Origin: Paradevosia sp036499825
GTDB lineage: Bacteria > Pseudomonadota > Alphaproteobacteria > Rhizobiales > Devosiaceae
Length of the DNA stretch: 64,000 bases
NCBI GenBank assembly: GCA_036499825.1
Contig: DASYCZ010000062.1
Location: forward strand, 266,158 to 330,157
Direction: 5' to 3'
Part shown: piece by piece, positions 1 through 8,968 of the stretch
Position numbering within the stretch: the stretch's first letter is position 1
Layout of the letters: each line of letters opens with the position of its first letter
Made by a program: the position numbers and the translations under genes
Notes under the pieces: generated by a model
What the model saw: only the letters and a program-made list of their open reading frames with translations
Told to the model about the DNA's origin: nothing
Database searches by the model: none

Positions 1-1355
1 GGTTCATCCTCATCTACACCGTCACCACCATCATCATCGTCGGCCAGCTCGACTGGCGGCTGGCTGCCGCCGTGATCGTGTGGATCGTCATCTTCTCGGT
101 CCTTGCCCGACACTATGTGCCGCTCATGCGCCACTCATCGTCGGCTGCGGCCGAGGCGGCGTCGTCGCTCACGGGACGCATCGTCGATAGCTATTCCAAC
201 ATCCAGACGTTGAAGCTCTTCGGTAACGCCGAGAGCGACGACCGCTTCGTGCGCTCGGGCTTCGACAATTATATCGCCAGGCTGACGACGCTGGCGCGCG
301 TCCTGGTTAGCGTCCGCTCCGCCATGGCCATGTTGTCCGGCGTCATGATCGCCGGCATCGCGGCGCTCGCCGTGCATCTGTGGGCGCAGGGTACCGTCAG
401 CGTCGGCGGCGTCGCCTTCACCATGGGCCTGGTGCTGCGGCTCTACAACCTGCTCAGCCGCATGATGAACCAGCTCAACGGGCTGATGCGCAATTATGGC
501 ACCACCCAGAACTCCGCCGAGCTGATCGCTCAGCCACTGGGCCTCAAGGACGCCCCCAATGCCTCGACGCTGCAGGTCACTGAGGCGGCCATCAGCTTCA
601 AGGATGTCAGCTTCCACTATGGCCGCCCTACCGGCATCATCGAGCACCTCTCGCTCGACATCAAACCCGGCGAGCGTCTCGGCCTCATCGGCCGTTCCGG
701 CGCCGGCAAGTCGACGCTCGTCAACCTGCTTTTGCGCTTCTATGACCTGCAGGGCGGCAAGATCACCATCGACGGCCAGGACATCTCGCAGGTCACCCAG
801 GAATCGCTGCGCGCCAATATCGGCGTCGTCACCCAGGATACGGCGCTGCTGCATCGCTCCGTGCGCGCCAATCTCACCTATGGCCGACCGCAGGCGACCG
901 ACGACGAGATGATGGCCGCCGCCGCCCTCGCCGAGGCCGATGATTTCATTGAGGCCCTCATCGATCAGAACGGCCGCACTGCCTATGACGCCTATGTGGG
1001 CGAACGTGGCGTCAAGCTTTCCGGCGGCCAGCGCCAGCGTGTCGCCATCGCTCGCGTGCTGATCAAGAACGCCCCGATCCTGGTGCTCGACGAAGCCACC
1101 TCCGCCCTCGACAGCGAAGTCGAAGCCGCCATCCAGGAGCAGTTGACGACGCTCATGCAGGGCAAGACCGTCATCGCGATCGCCCACCGGCTCTCCACCA
1201 TCGCCGCCATGGACCGCCTTGTCGTACTCGACCAGGGCAAGATCGTGGAGGAGGGCACGCATGCCCAGCTCCTCGCCCTGGGCGGGCACTATGCCCACCT
1301 CTGGCAGCGCCAATCCGGCGGCTTCCTCGACAGCCAGCCAGAAGCAGCCCAGTGA
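1..1355 (+). CDS. ABC exporter, fused permease and ATPase (5' end outside window)
   Basis: C-terminal part of a half-transporter of the MsbA/multidrug exporter class. The reading frame is open from base 3, so the start lies upstream of the window. The visible part holds the last membrane helices, then an ATPase domain with Walker A GRSGAGKST, signature LSGGQRQR, Walker B ILVLDEATSALD and the H-loop AHRLST. Such proteins work as dimers in the inner membrane and export lipids, drugs or peptides; the substrate cannot be told here. The stop codon overlaps the GTG start of the chloride channel gene, so the two are probably co-transcribed. Confidence 0.93.
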   Translation, partial: FILIYTVTTIIIVGQLDWRLAAAVIVWIVIFSVLARHYVPLMRHSSSAAAEAASSLTGRIVDSYSNIQTLKLFGNAESDDRFVRSGFDNYIARLTTLARVLVSVRSAMAMLSGVMIAGIAALAVHLWAQGTVSVGGVAFTMGLVLRLYNLLSRMMNQLNGLMRNYGTTQNSAELIAQPLGLKDAPNASTLQVTEAAISFKDVSFHYGRPTGIIEHLSLDIKPGERLGLIGRSGAGKSTLVNLLLRFYDLQGGKITIDGQDISQVTQESLRANIGVVTQDTALLHRSVRANLTYGRPQATDDEMMAAAALAEADDFIEALIDQNGRTAYDAYVGERGVKLSGGQRQRVAIARVLIKNAPILVLDEATSALDSEVEAAIQEQLTTLMQGKTVIAIAHRLSTIAAMDRLVVLDQGKIVEEGTHAQLLALGGHYAHLWQRQSGGFLDSQPEAAQ

Positions 1356-3133
1356 CCGACACCATCGCCAAGGCGGCCACCACTTTTCCGTTCTCCATAG
1401 CGGGTTTCAACCGCTATCGCGGCCTGTTCCTGCTGGGGCTGGCCGGAGGCGTCGGTATCGTCGCCGGCCTCGTGGTCACAGCGATCAGCGGCATCACCTA
1501 TCAGTTGCACATCCTGATGTTCGACCTGCCGGAAAATTCCCGGCTGAGCGCGCAGGCAGTGCTGGCCTCCCCATGGATGGCGCTGCTGCCGCTTGCCGGC
1601 GGCATCCTCATGGGCCTCAGCATCGTTTTGGCCCGGCGCTGGCGCACGCGCTCGCCGGTCGATCCGATCGAGGCCAATGCGGTGCATGGCGGCCGCATGT
1701 CTTTCCGTGAAAGCCTGATCGTGACGGTGCAGACCATCATCTCATCGAGCTTTGGCGCCTCGGTCGGCCTCGAAGCCGCATACACGCAGATGAGTTCGGC
1801 GCTGGCCTCGCATTTTGCCGGCCGCCTGGCGCTGCGCCGCAATGAAGTGCGCATGCTGGTAGGTTGCGGCGCCGCGGGTGGTATCGCGGCGGCCTTCAAC
1901 GCGCCGCTGACCGGCGCCTTCTACGGGTTCGAGTTGATCATCGGCGTCTATTCGGCCGCCCTGTTGCCGCCCGTCATGGTCGCCTCGCTCGCCGCGACCC
2001 TTACCGCCTCCCATCTTGGCGCCATCCAGAGTTCGGTCGAGGCCGGCGATCTCTCCTTGATCAGCAGCGCCGACGTCCTGCCTTGTCTCGCGCTCGGCCT
2101 CATCGGCGGCGGCGTCGCCATCGGCATCATGCAGCTCGTGGCGCATTTCGAACGGGTGCTTTCCATCGCCAAGTGCCCGCCGCCCATACGCCCTGCGCTT
2201 GGCGGCATCGTCGTCGGCTTGCTGGCGCTGATCACGCCGGAAATCCTCTCCTCGGGCCACGGCGCGCTGCATGTGCAGTTCAACGCCTCCACCGCCCCGG
2301 CGATGCTGCTCCTGTTGTTCGCCCTCAAGGCCATCGCCTCAATCGTGTCGCTAGGCACCGGCTTTCGCGGTGGCCTGTTCTTCGCCTCGCTGTTCCTCGG
2401 TGCGCTGCTCGGCAAGCTCTTTTCCGCCGCCATGGTGTTCACCGGGCTTGCGCCGCACCTGGCCCCGGAACTCGCGGCTCTCGTCGGCATGGCCTCGCTC
2501 GCCGTGGGCGTCGTCGGCGGCCCGCTGACCATGACTTTCCTCGTCCTTGAAACCACCGGCGATCTCGCCATCAGCGTCGCCGTGCTCTTCGCCTCGGTCA
2601 TGTCGTCTTTCCTGGTCCGCGAAACCTTCGGTTATTCTTTCTCCACCTGGCGTTTGCACCTGCGCGGCGAGAGCATCCGCAGCGCCCATGATATCGGCCG
2701 CATGCGCAGCCTCATCGTCGCCGCCATGATGCGCCCTGACGTCCGTACCGCGCCCATCACCATGACGCTCGCCAAGTTTTGCGACCGCTTCCCGCTCGGC
2801 TCGACCGAACGCGTCATCGCCACCGATGACGACGGCATCTACCAGGGCATCGTCCTCGTTGCCGAGGCTCACCAGGTCTTCCGCGCCGGCGGCGACGTGG
2901 CCGAAGGCAATATCGAGCCGCTGCTCAAATATACCGATCGCGTGTTGACCCCGCGCATGACCGCCAAGGACGCGGCGCTGCAGTTCGAGGCCTCCAACAG
3001 CGAAGAACTGGCGGTGGTCGACAATGCCGACCGCCGTAAGGTCGTGGGCCTGTTGACCGAAGCCTATCTCCTGCGCCGCTACGCCGAGGAACTCGACAAG
3101 GGTTGGAAAGACCTTACCGGCGAATCCGCCTAA
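1352..3133 (+). CDS. CLC-family voltage-gated chloride channel with C-terminal CBS-like region
   Basis: A 593-residue CLC protein. It starts with GTG in a GTGA overlap with the ABC exporter stop. About ten hydrophobic helices fill residues 20-430. The segment GASVGLEAAYTQ corresponds to the helix with the gating glutamate (GREGP in typical members), and FYGFELIIG carries the likely second glutamate. The pore motif reads GGLFFAS, where many members have GGIFAPS. Residues about 450-590 look like a CBS-domain pair, a cytosolic nucleotide-binding regulator. Likely function is chloride passage or Cl-/H+ exchange across the inner membrane. The stop overlaps the convergent TetR gene by four bases. 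Confidence 0.9.
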   Translation: MTDTIAKAATTFPFSIAGFNRYRGLFLLGLAGGVGIVAGLVVTAISGITYQLHILMFDLPENSRLSAQAVLASPWMALLPLAGGILMGLSIVLARRWRTRSPVDPIEANAVHGGRMSFRESLIVTVQTIISSSFGASVGLEAAYTQMSSALASHFAGRLALRRNEVRMLVGCGAAGGIAAAFNAPLTGAFYGFELIIGVYSAALLPPVMVASLAATLTASHLGAIQSSVEAGDLSLISSADVLPCLALGLIGGGVAIGIMQLVAHFERVLSIAKCPPPIRPALGGIVVGLLALITPEILSSGHGALHVQFNASTAPAMLLLLFALKAIASIVSLGTGFRGGLFFASLFLGALLGKLFSAAMVFTGLAPHLAPELAALVGMASLAVGVVGGPLTMTFLVLETTGDLAISVAVLFASVMSSFLVRETFGYSFSTWRLHLRGESIRSAHDIGRMRSLIVAAMMRPDVRTAPITMTLAKFCDRFPLGSTERVIATDDDGIYQGIVLVAEAHQVFRAGGDVAEGNIEPLLKYTDRVLTPRMTAKDAALQFEASNSEELAVVDNADRRKVVGLLTEAYLLRRYAEELDKGWKDLTGESA

Positions 3134-3705
3134 GCCTCGGCCAGCGCCTTGCCGACAACGCGGAAGGCGTGCACCAGGTCATCAACCGTCGGCGCATGTT
3201 CGGGATCGACCAGATATTGCGTCGATAGCCCCGTCAGCAGCGCCAGCATCAGCGAACTCACCGAGCGCAGCGTCCGCATATCGACGTCCTGGGCGAGGCT
3301 GAGGAAGTCGAAGGCGAAATCCTGGCGCAACTGCTCATAAGCAGCGGCCATCATTGTCCTGAGTTGAGGGATGCGGTCGAGTTGCGAGAAGATCTCGAAA
3401 CTCGCCACCAGCAACTGTCGGTCGGTGACGAATTGTTCGGTGAGCCGCGCCCAGGTTCCGCGAAAGCGCTCCAGCGATGGCATCTCCACGTTCCGCAGTT
3501 CAGGCGGCGAGAACTGATCGCCCCATTCACCCATCAACTGCATCATGGCTTCGGCCATCAGTGTGTCTTTCGAGCCGAAATGATAGCCGATCGAGGCCAG
3601 GTTGGTGCCCGAGGCGGCCACGATATCGCGCGCCGTGGTGTGCGCGTAACCGCGCTCCAGCAAACACTTTTTCGCGCCGGCGAGGAGGTCTTCCTTGTGT
3701 CCCAT
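3130..3705 (-). CDS. TetR-family transcriptional regulator
   Basis: A 191-residue repressor. Residues 1-50 form the TetR helix-turn-helix (TTARDIVAASGTNLASIGYHFGSKDTL), and the rest is a helical ligand-binding and dimer domain. It is transcribed away from the FAD monooxygenase at 3817, and the 111-bp gap holds three palindromes of one pattern. The simplest reading is that it represses itself and the monooxygenase and is released by a small hydrophobic ligand; that is inference from context. ATG start. Confidence 0.92.
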   Translation of the reverse strand: MGHKEDLLAGAKKCLLERGYAHTTARDIVAASGTNLASIGYHFGSKDTLMAEAMMQLMGEWGDQFSPPELRNVEMPSLERFRGTWARLTEQFVTDRQLLVASFEIFSQLDRIPQLRTMMAAAYEQLRQDFAFDFLSLAQDVDMRTLRSVSSLMLALLTGLSTQYLVDPEHAPTVDDLVHAFRVVGKALAEA

Positions 3706-3739
3706 GTCCCGCTTCTAACCTGCCTCTGAAAGAAAATCT

Positions 3740-3787
3740 ATACGGACGTATGAAATCGATCTGTACAAATGTATTATACATATGTAT
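3740..3787. promoter_or_regulatory. Three operator-like palindromes between tetR and the FAD monooxygenase
   Basis: Three 12-bp sites of the form (A/G)TAC-N4-GTAT lie at 3740-3751 (ATACGGACGTAT), 3763-3774 (GTACAAATGTAT) and 3776-3787 (ATACATATGTAT). The first and third are perfect in their arms, the third fully so. Centre-to-centre distances are 23 and 13 bp. They are probably the binding sites of the divergent TetR protein. Confidence 0.72.
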
Positions 3788-3816
3788 GAAAATGGCCGTC
3801 GCAACAGGAGATGACC

Positions 3817-4992
3817 ATGATGAAACCGACCAGGACCATCCTGATTTCCGGCGCCGGCATAGCAGGGCCGGCGCTCGCCTTCTGGCTGCATCGCTTCGGC
3901 TTCGAGGCCACCATCGTCGAGCATGCCCCGGCCTTGCGCACTGGCGGTCATGCCGTCGATTTCCGCGGTGTTTCCATGGATGTGCTGCAGCGCATGGGCC
4001 TGCTGGACGAGGTGCGGGCCGTCGCCACTCACATGGGCGACATGCACTATGTCGACGAATCCGGCCGCTCGGTCGCCCGTCTGCCAGCCTCCTTCGCCAG
4101 CGGTGAACTCGAAATCCTGCGCGGTGACCTGTCACGGATTTTCCATGCGGCCACCGCCGACGACGTCGGCTATATTTTCGGTGACGGCATCGCCGCTCTG
4201 GCGGAAGACGCCGACGGCGTCGCCGTTAGCTTCCAGAGCGGCCGGACCGGCCACTACGATCTCGTCATCGGAGCCGATGGCCTCCACTCGGCGGTGCGCA
4301 AGCTCGCCTTCGGTCCTGAACAGCAATTCCTGCGCCACCTCGGCCTCTACCTGGCCGTGGCTACCATCCCCAACTTCCTCGATCTCGACTATGACGGCCG
4401 CATGTTCAACGCGCCGGGCACGATCGCCTCGATATACAGCGCCCGGCAGAATACCGAGGCCCGCGCCATCTTTTTCTTCCATGCGCCGGCACTTGACTAC
4501 AATCATCGCGATATGGCCGAGCAGAAGGCCATCGTCGCATCGCGCTATGCCGGGCAGGGCTGGGTGGTGCCGCAACTGATCGAGGCCATGCGGCAGGCCG
4601 ATGATTTCTATTTCTACCCGGTCAGCCAGACCTGCATGGACAGGTGGTCCCGTGGCCGTGTGGCGCTGCTCGGCGATGCCGCCTTCTGCGCCACGCCGCT
4701 CTCCGGCATGGGTACCGGCATGGCCGTCACCGGCGCCTATATGCTGGCCCGCGCCCTGCGGGATGCGGGCGGCGACTACGCCGCGGCCTTTGCGCACTAT
4801 GAGGCAGGTATGCGGCCTTTCGTGGTTGCCAGCCAGAAGCTCGCCCAGATGGGGACGCGCGGCTACGTGCCCCAGACCAGGCTCGGCATCAAGGCATCGC
4901 GCTTCTTCACCCGCCTCTTCAACTTTCTGCCGCCCCGCGTCATCGTGAAACCCGCCACCGACGCCGCCAACTCGATCGTGCTCGCCGATTGA
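3817..4992 (+). CDS. FAD-dependent monooxygenase (PHBH-type)
   Basis: A 391-residue flavoprotein of the class A aromatic-hydroxylase fold. It has an N-terminal Rossmann motif GAGIAGPALAFWL, the DG motif IGADGLHSAVRKL and the late FAD motif GRVALLGDAAFCATPLSGMGTG. It probably uses NAD(P)H and oxygen to hydroxylate or epoxidise an organic compound; relatives include tetracycline-inactivating enzymes, but nothing here fixes the substrate. GGAG at 3807-3810 is too close to the ATG at 3811, so the start is put at 3817 (3820 also possible). Divergent from a TetR gene, which suggests substrate-induced expression. Confidence 0.9.
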   Translation: MMKPTRTILISGAGIAGPALAFWLHRFGFEATIVEHAPALRTGGHAVDFRGVSMDVLQRMGLLDEVRAVATHMGDMHYVDESGRSVARLPASFASGELEILRGDLSRIFHAATADDVGYIFGDGIAALAEDADGVAVSFQSGRTGHYDLVIGADGLHSAVRKLAFGPEQQFLRHLGLYLAVATIPNFLDLDYDGRMFNAPGTIASIYSARQNTEARAIFFFHAPALDYNHRDMAEQKAIVASRYAGQGWVVPQLIEAMRQADDFYFYPVSQTCMDRWSRGRVALLGDAAFCATPLSGMGTGMAVTGAYMLARALRDAGGDYAAAFAHYEAGMRPFVVASQKLAQMGTRGYVPQTRLGIKASRFFTRLFNFLPPRVIVKPATDAANSIVLAD

Positions 4993-5035
4993 TCGCCGGC
5001 GAGCAAGCAACCATCCACCATGCGGAATTCAGCAC

Positions 5036-5049
5036 TGCAATCGATTGCA
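5036..5049. promoter_or_regulatory. LacI-type operator upstream of beta-mannosidase
   Basis: Perfect 14-bp palindrome TGCAATCGATTGCA, centred on CG with the AATCGATT core typical of LacI/GalR-family operators. It lies 75 bp before the beta-mannosidase start. No LacI-family gene is present in the window, so the regulator would act in trans. Confidence 0.6.
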
Positions 5050-5124
5050 ATCCTGCGTGACCCGGCAGCACATTATCGCTAATGCAAAGGCGCGGATTCG
5101 AGGCCGCGCTCAGGGGAGGGTTGA

Positions 5125-7617
5125 ATGGCAGTAGCGGCAGGCGCGTCAATCGGTGGCGGATATTCCGAACGCAATCTGGCGGGCGTTTTCACACTGACAT
5201 CCCCCACGCGCCCGGGCGCCTGGCCGATCACGCTGCCCGGCGACGTGCACACGGCGCTGCTGGCCGGCAACGAAATCCCCGATCCCTATTTTGCCGATAA
5301 CGAGCAGGCCGTGATGTGGGTCAACCACACGCCCTGGACCGTTGAAGGGCGCTTCACCGTCGCCCGATCCGATATCGATGGCTACCTCACCCTGACCCTC
5401 GCCGAGATAGATTGTATCGCCACCGTCTTCCTCAACGGCGAGGAGATCGCCCACACGCAAAATGCCTTCGTCCGCTACGATCTCGATGTCACCGGCAAGG
5501 TTCATGAGGGCGACAACACCCTGCGCCTCGAATTCGCCGTGACCCGTGATGTTGCACGGGCGCGCGCTGAAGCGCATCCGTTCCCGATCCCCTTCACCAA
5601 CAACTATCTGACCAATGGCCTTGTGGGCGTGCACATGAACTTCGTGCGCAAGGCCGCCTGTCACGCCGGCTGGGACTGGGGCATCTGCCTGATGCCCACC
5701 GGGGTGTATGGCCGCATGAGCCTGCGCCGCTCTAAACTGGCCCGGCAGGAAAGCGTCGAGGTCGTGCAGGCTCATGGCAAGAACGCCGTCGAACTATCGA
5801 TAAAGACTCGCGTTTTCGCCTTTGCGGAAGGCTCGGTCGAGCTGCGACATACGATCGATGGCCAGACCATCGCCGACAAGGTCGCGGTGCGCGCGGGCGA
5901 CAATGTCTTCACCCATAACGTGACCATCCAGAACCCAAGGCTCTGGTGGCCAAGCGGGCAGGGCAGCCAGCCGCTCTACGCGCTTACCACTATGCTCGAT
6001 GGTGAAGTCACCGAGCGTAACCTCGGCCTCCGGCAGCTCGAATGGGTCGTCGAGAAGGACGAGATCGATCATTGTTTCAAGGTCCGCGTCAATGGCCGCG
6101 ACGTCACCATGATGGGGGCCAACTGGATTCCCGCCGACGCCATTCCCTCGCGTATCACCCGCGAGGTTGTGCGCGACCTGCTGGAAAGCGCAAAGGCCGC
6201 CAACATGAACATGATCCGCATCTGGGGCGGCGGTCAGTACGAGCCGGATTTCTTCTACGAGATCTGCGACGAGCTCGGCATCCTCATCTGGCACGATTTC
6301 ATGTTCTCCTGCATGAGCTATCCGTCCAACCGCGAATTTCTCGCCGATATACGCAACGAGATCACCCAGCAGATCCGCCGCCTCAGCCACCACGCCTCCA
6401 TCGCATTGTGGTGCGGCGACAACGAGGTTATCGGCTCGCTCACCTGGTATCCCGAAACCAGGGCCAATCCCGAGCGCTATGTCGCCAATTACGACCGCCT
6501 CAACTCGATGCTCGGCAACATCGTCGAGGATGAGGATCCCGGCCGCCGCTTCTGGCCGTCATCGCCCTCGCTCGGCTATATGGATTTCTCCGACGGCTGG
6601 CATTCCGACACGCGCGGCGACCTGCATTTCTGGAGCGTCTGGCACGAGGCCAAGCCTTTCGAGCACTATCGCGACGTCAATCCGCGCTTCGCCTCCGAAT
6701 TCGGCTTCCAAAGCTTCACCTCGATGAACGTCATCGAAACCTTCACGAGGCCGGAGGATCGCAATCCGTCCTCGCCGGTGATGGAAAGCCACCAGCGCAA
6801 TACCGGCGGCAATGCCCGCATCCTCGAAACCATGGCGCGTTACTTCCGCTTCCCGTCCAGCTTCGAGAACATGGTGTTCCTCAGCCAGATCCAGCAGGGC
6901 CTCGCCATCAAGACCGCCATCGAATACTGGCGCTCCACCAAGCCGCGCTGCATGGGCACGCTCTACTGGCAGATCAACGACACCTATCCGGTGGCGAGCT
7001 GGGCCAGCCTGGATTACGGCGGACAATGGAAGCTGCTGCACTACATGGCGCGGCGTTTTTTCCTGCCCCTGAATGTCGTGGCCGTCCCGGATGCGCAAGC
7101 CGCCGCCATCGTCTTCAAGGCCATCAACGACACCGCCACCCGCGCCGAAATCAGCCTTGAAGTCCATGTGGTCAATGTCACCGGCTCCGACAGGCTCGTG
7201 CATTCCGGCAAGGCCGACGTGTCGCCCGACAAGGCCGAAATCGTTGCACGCATCCCGTCCGGCATGCTTGGCGAGGGTGATTTCCTGTTCTTCGCCTGGC
7301 GCGACAAGGACGGCGTCCTATTGGGCGAGAACGACTTCTTCCCCAAGGCCTACAAATATTATGATCTCCCGCAGGCCAAAGTTCAGGCCTCCTGGTCAAG
7401 CCAAGACGGCAAGCTGGTGCTCACGCTTTCCGCCGACAAGCCGGCGCTGTTCGTCAACGCTTCGGTCAGCGTGCCCGGCTACTTCTCCGATAACGCCATC
7501 ACCCTTGTCCCTGGCCGCGATGCGCGGCTCGTCTTCACCCCGCGCCATGGTGCCAGGGTCACGCAGGAAGCGCTGGCCGCCGGCCTGAAGGTCGGACATC
7601 TGCGGGAGACCTATTGA
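5125..7617 (+). CDS. Beta-mannosidase, glycoside hydrolase family 2
   Basis: An 830-residue GH2 enzyme that releases terminal beta-mannose from manno-oligosaccharides. Order of domains: sugar-binding jelly roll (residues about 15-190), immunoglobulin-like domain (about 200-300), TIM barrel (about 310-620) and C-terminal beta domains. The acid/base glutamate is E434 in WCGDNE and the nucleophile E525 in FASEFGFQS. The tryptophan-cysteine form WCGDNE and the tract HMNFVRKAACHAGWDWG favour mannosidase over galactosidase. No signal peptide, so likely cytoplasmic. A GGGGAGGG ribosome site ends four bases before the ATG. It stands alone behind a LacI-type palindrome. Confidence 0.92.
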   Translation: MAVAAGASIGGGYSERNLAGVFTLTSPTRPGAWPITLPGDVHTALLAGNEIPDPYFADNEQAVMWVNHTPWTVEGRFTVARSDIDGYLTLTLAEIDCIATVFLNGEEIAHTQNAFVRYDLDVTGKVHEGDNTLRLEFAVTRDVARARAEAHPFPIPFTNNYLTNGLVGVHMNFVRKAACHAGWDWGICLMPTGVYGRMSLRRSKLARQESVEVVQAHGKNAVELSIKTRVFAFAEGSVELRHTIDGQTIADKVAVRAGDNVFTHNVTIQNPRLWWPSGQGSQPLYALTTMLDGEVTERNLGLRQLEWVVEKDEIDHCFKVRVNGRDVTMMGANWIPADAIPSRITREVVRDLLESAKAANMNMIRIWGGGQYEPDFFYEICDELGILIWHDFMFSCMSYPSNREFLADIRNEITQQIRRLSHHASIALWCGDNEVIGSLTWYPETRANPERYVANYDRLNSMLGNIVEDEDPGRRFWPSSPSLGYMDFSDGWHSDTRGDLHFWSVWHEAKPFEHYRDVNPRFASEFGFQSFTSMNVIETFTRPEDRNPSSPVMESHQRNTGGNARILETMARYFRFPSSFENMVFLSQIQQGLAIKTAIEYWRSTKPRCMGTLYWQINDTYPVASWASLDYGGQWKLLHYMARRFFLPLNVVAVPDAQAAAIVFKAINDTATRAEISLEVHVVNVTGSDRLVHSGKADVSPDKAEIVARIPSGMLGEGDFLFFAWRDKDGVLLGENDFFPKAYKYYDLPQAKVQASWSSQDGKLVLTLSADKPALFVNASVSVPGYFSDNAITLVPGRDARLVFTPRHGARVTQEALAAGLKVGHLRETY

Positions 7618-7701
7618 GCGCCATTCTTCGTCATCGCCATTGACTTGGCCGCCGCGTTGCCACATCGCTCCCGGCGGCCGTTCGTGCCCATCGGAACCAT
7701 C

Positions 7702-8616
7702 ATGTCCGCCTCTGTCGCCACCAGCCGCGAAAGCCTGCCGATCGGCATCGGCCTGACGCTTGTCGCCTATATCGGCTTCACCATGATCGATTCCTCCGCC
7801 AAATGGCTGGGCGGAGCTGGCATTCCGACCATGGAATACATCTTCGTCCGCTACCTCGTGCATTTCCTGGTGATCGTCATCGCCGTCATGCCGCGCCGGG
7901 GCCTCGGGCTTGCCCGCACCGGCAATCTCAAGCTCGAGATCGTGCGCGCACTGTTCCTGCTCGCCTCGACTTTCTGCAATTTCTTTGCGGTGCAATATCT
8001 GCCGCTGACCGTCACCGGCGCCATCGCCTTCACCATGCCGCTGATCTTGTGCGCCCTGTCGGTGCCGCTGCTCGGCGAGACCGTCGGCTGGCGCCGCTGG
8101 AGCGCCATCTTCGTCGGCTTTCTCGGCGTGCTGGTCATCGTCCGGCCCGGCACCGAGGCCTTTCACCCCGCCGCACTCGCTTCTCTGGGCGGCGCCACCG
8201 CCTCGGCCTTCTACTTCCTGACCACCAGGCGCCTTGCCGGGGTCGATTCCGCCTCCACCCAGCAGTTCTATGCGGCGCTGGTGTCGCTGGTCTGCGTGGC
8301 GCCCTTCGCATTCCAGACCTGGATCTGGCCGACCCGGCCGATCGACTGGTTCTTTTTCGGCCTTATCGGCCTTGCCGGTGTCTTCGGCCACCAGATCTTC
8401 AGCATGGCGCTGCGCTTCGCGCCGGCCTCCAGGCTGGCCCCTTTCGCCTATTTTCAGATCGTTTATGCGGCGCTTTCCAGCTGGCTGATCTTCAACCAGC
8501 CACCTACCTTCTGGATCTATGTCGGCGCGCCCATCGTCATCGCCTCCGGCCTTTACCTCTGGCTGCGCGAGCGTGAGCTGGCCAAGCCGCTCACGCCGGT
8601 CGTGGCGGAAGATTAG
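7702..8616 (+). CDS. DMT-superfamily (EamA) permease
   Basis: A 304-residue inner-membrane protein with ten predicted helices in two EamA repeats (about 10-140 and 155-290). The second repeat holds PASRLAPFAYFQIVYAALSSW, typical of the family. Members export amino acids, metabolites or drugs; the substrate is not evident. A TTG at 7645 in the same frame would add a polar leader; the ATG at 7702 fits the usual family start, though its ribosome site (GGAA) is weak. It follows the beta-mannosidase by 84 bases, and co-transcription is possible but not shown. Confidence 0.88.
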   Translation: MSASVATSRESLPIGIGLTLVAYIGFTMIDSSAKWLGGAGIPTMEYIFVRYLVHFLVIVIAVMPRRGLGLARTGNLKLEIVRALFLLASTFCNFFAVQYLPLTVTGAIAFTMPLILCALSVPLLGETVGWRRWSAIFVGFLGVLVIVRPGTEAFHPAALASLGGATASAFYFLTTRRLAGVDSASTQQFYAALVSLVCVAPFAFQTWIWPTRPIDWFFFGLIGLAGVFGHQIFSMALRFAPASRLAPFAYFQIVYAALSSWLIFNQPPTFWIYVGAPIVIASGLYLWLRERELAKPLTPVVAED

Positions 8617-8686
8617 TCGCGCTTTCCGCCATTGACCGCGACGACCAGCCGGTTTCAATATCTGGTCTAACAAAAGGAGAGGGCCG

Positions 8687-8929
8687 ATGCCCGAACTGCA
8701 CTACCACATCGTCGAACACGATGGCGGCTGGGCCTACAAGCTCGGCGACGTCTTCTCCGAGACGTTCCGCACCCATGATGCCGCCCTGCGCGCCGCCAAG
8801 TCCGCTGCCCGTGAGCAGGAACTGCCCGGCCAGACCGAAGCGATCGAGTATCAGGATGCCAATGGCCGCTGGCACGTCGAGCTTGCCAAGGGCGACGACC
8901 ATCCGCATGCCGAAGTCGACGACGACTGA
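8687..8929 (+). CDS. Small DUF2188-like protein
   Basis: An 80-residue acidic soluble protein. The pattern YHIVEHDGGWAYKLGDVFSETFRTHDAALRAAKSAAREQE matches the DUF2188 type, a short beta-hairpin and helix unit in which a glycine-tryptophan pair is followed by a shifting AA-rich helix. Function is unknown. A clear ribosome site (AAGGAGAG) precedes the ATG. It is convergent with the MFS gene, with a perfect palindrome in the gap. Confidence 0.82.
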   Translation: MPELHYHIVEHDGGWAYKLGDVFSETFRTHDAALRAAKSAAREQELPGQTEAIEYQDANGRWHVELAKGDDHPHAEVDDD

Positions 8930-8950
8930 TTGCCGATCGCCGACCGGGCT

Positions 8951-8968
8951 GCTGCCTGATCAGGCAGC
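8951..8968. repeat. 18-bp perfect palindrome at the end of the MFS gene
   Basis: GCTGCCTGATCAGGCAGC is a perfect palindrome that covers the stop codon of the minus-strand MFS gene and ends the gap to the convergent DUF2188 gene. It could fold as a transcript-end hairpin, but no T-run follows on either strand. Confidence 0.5.
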
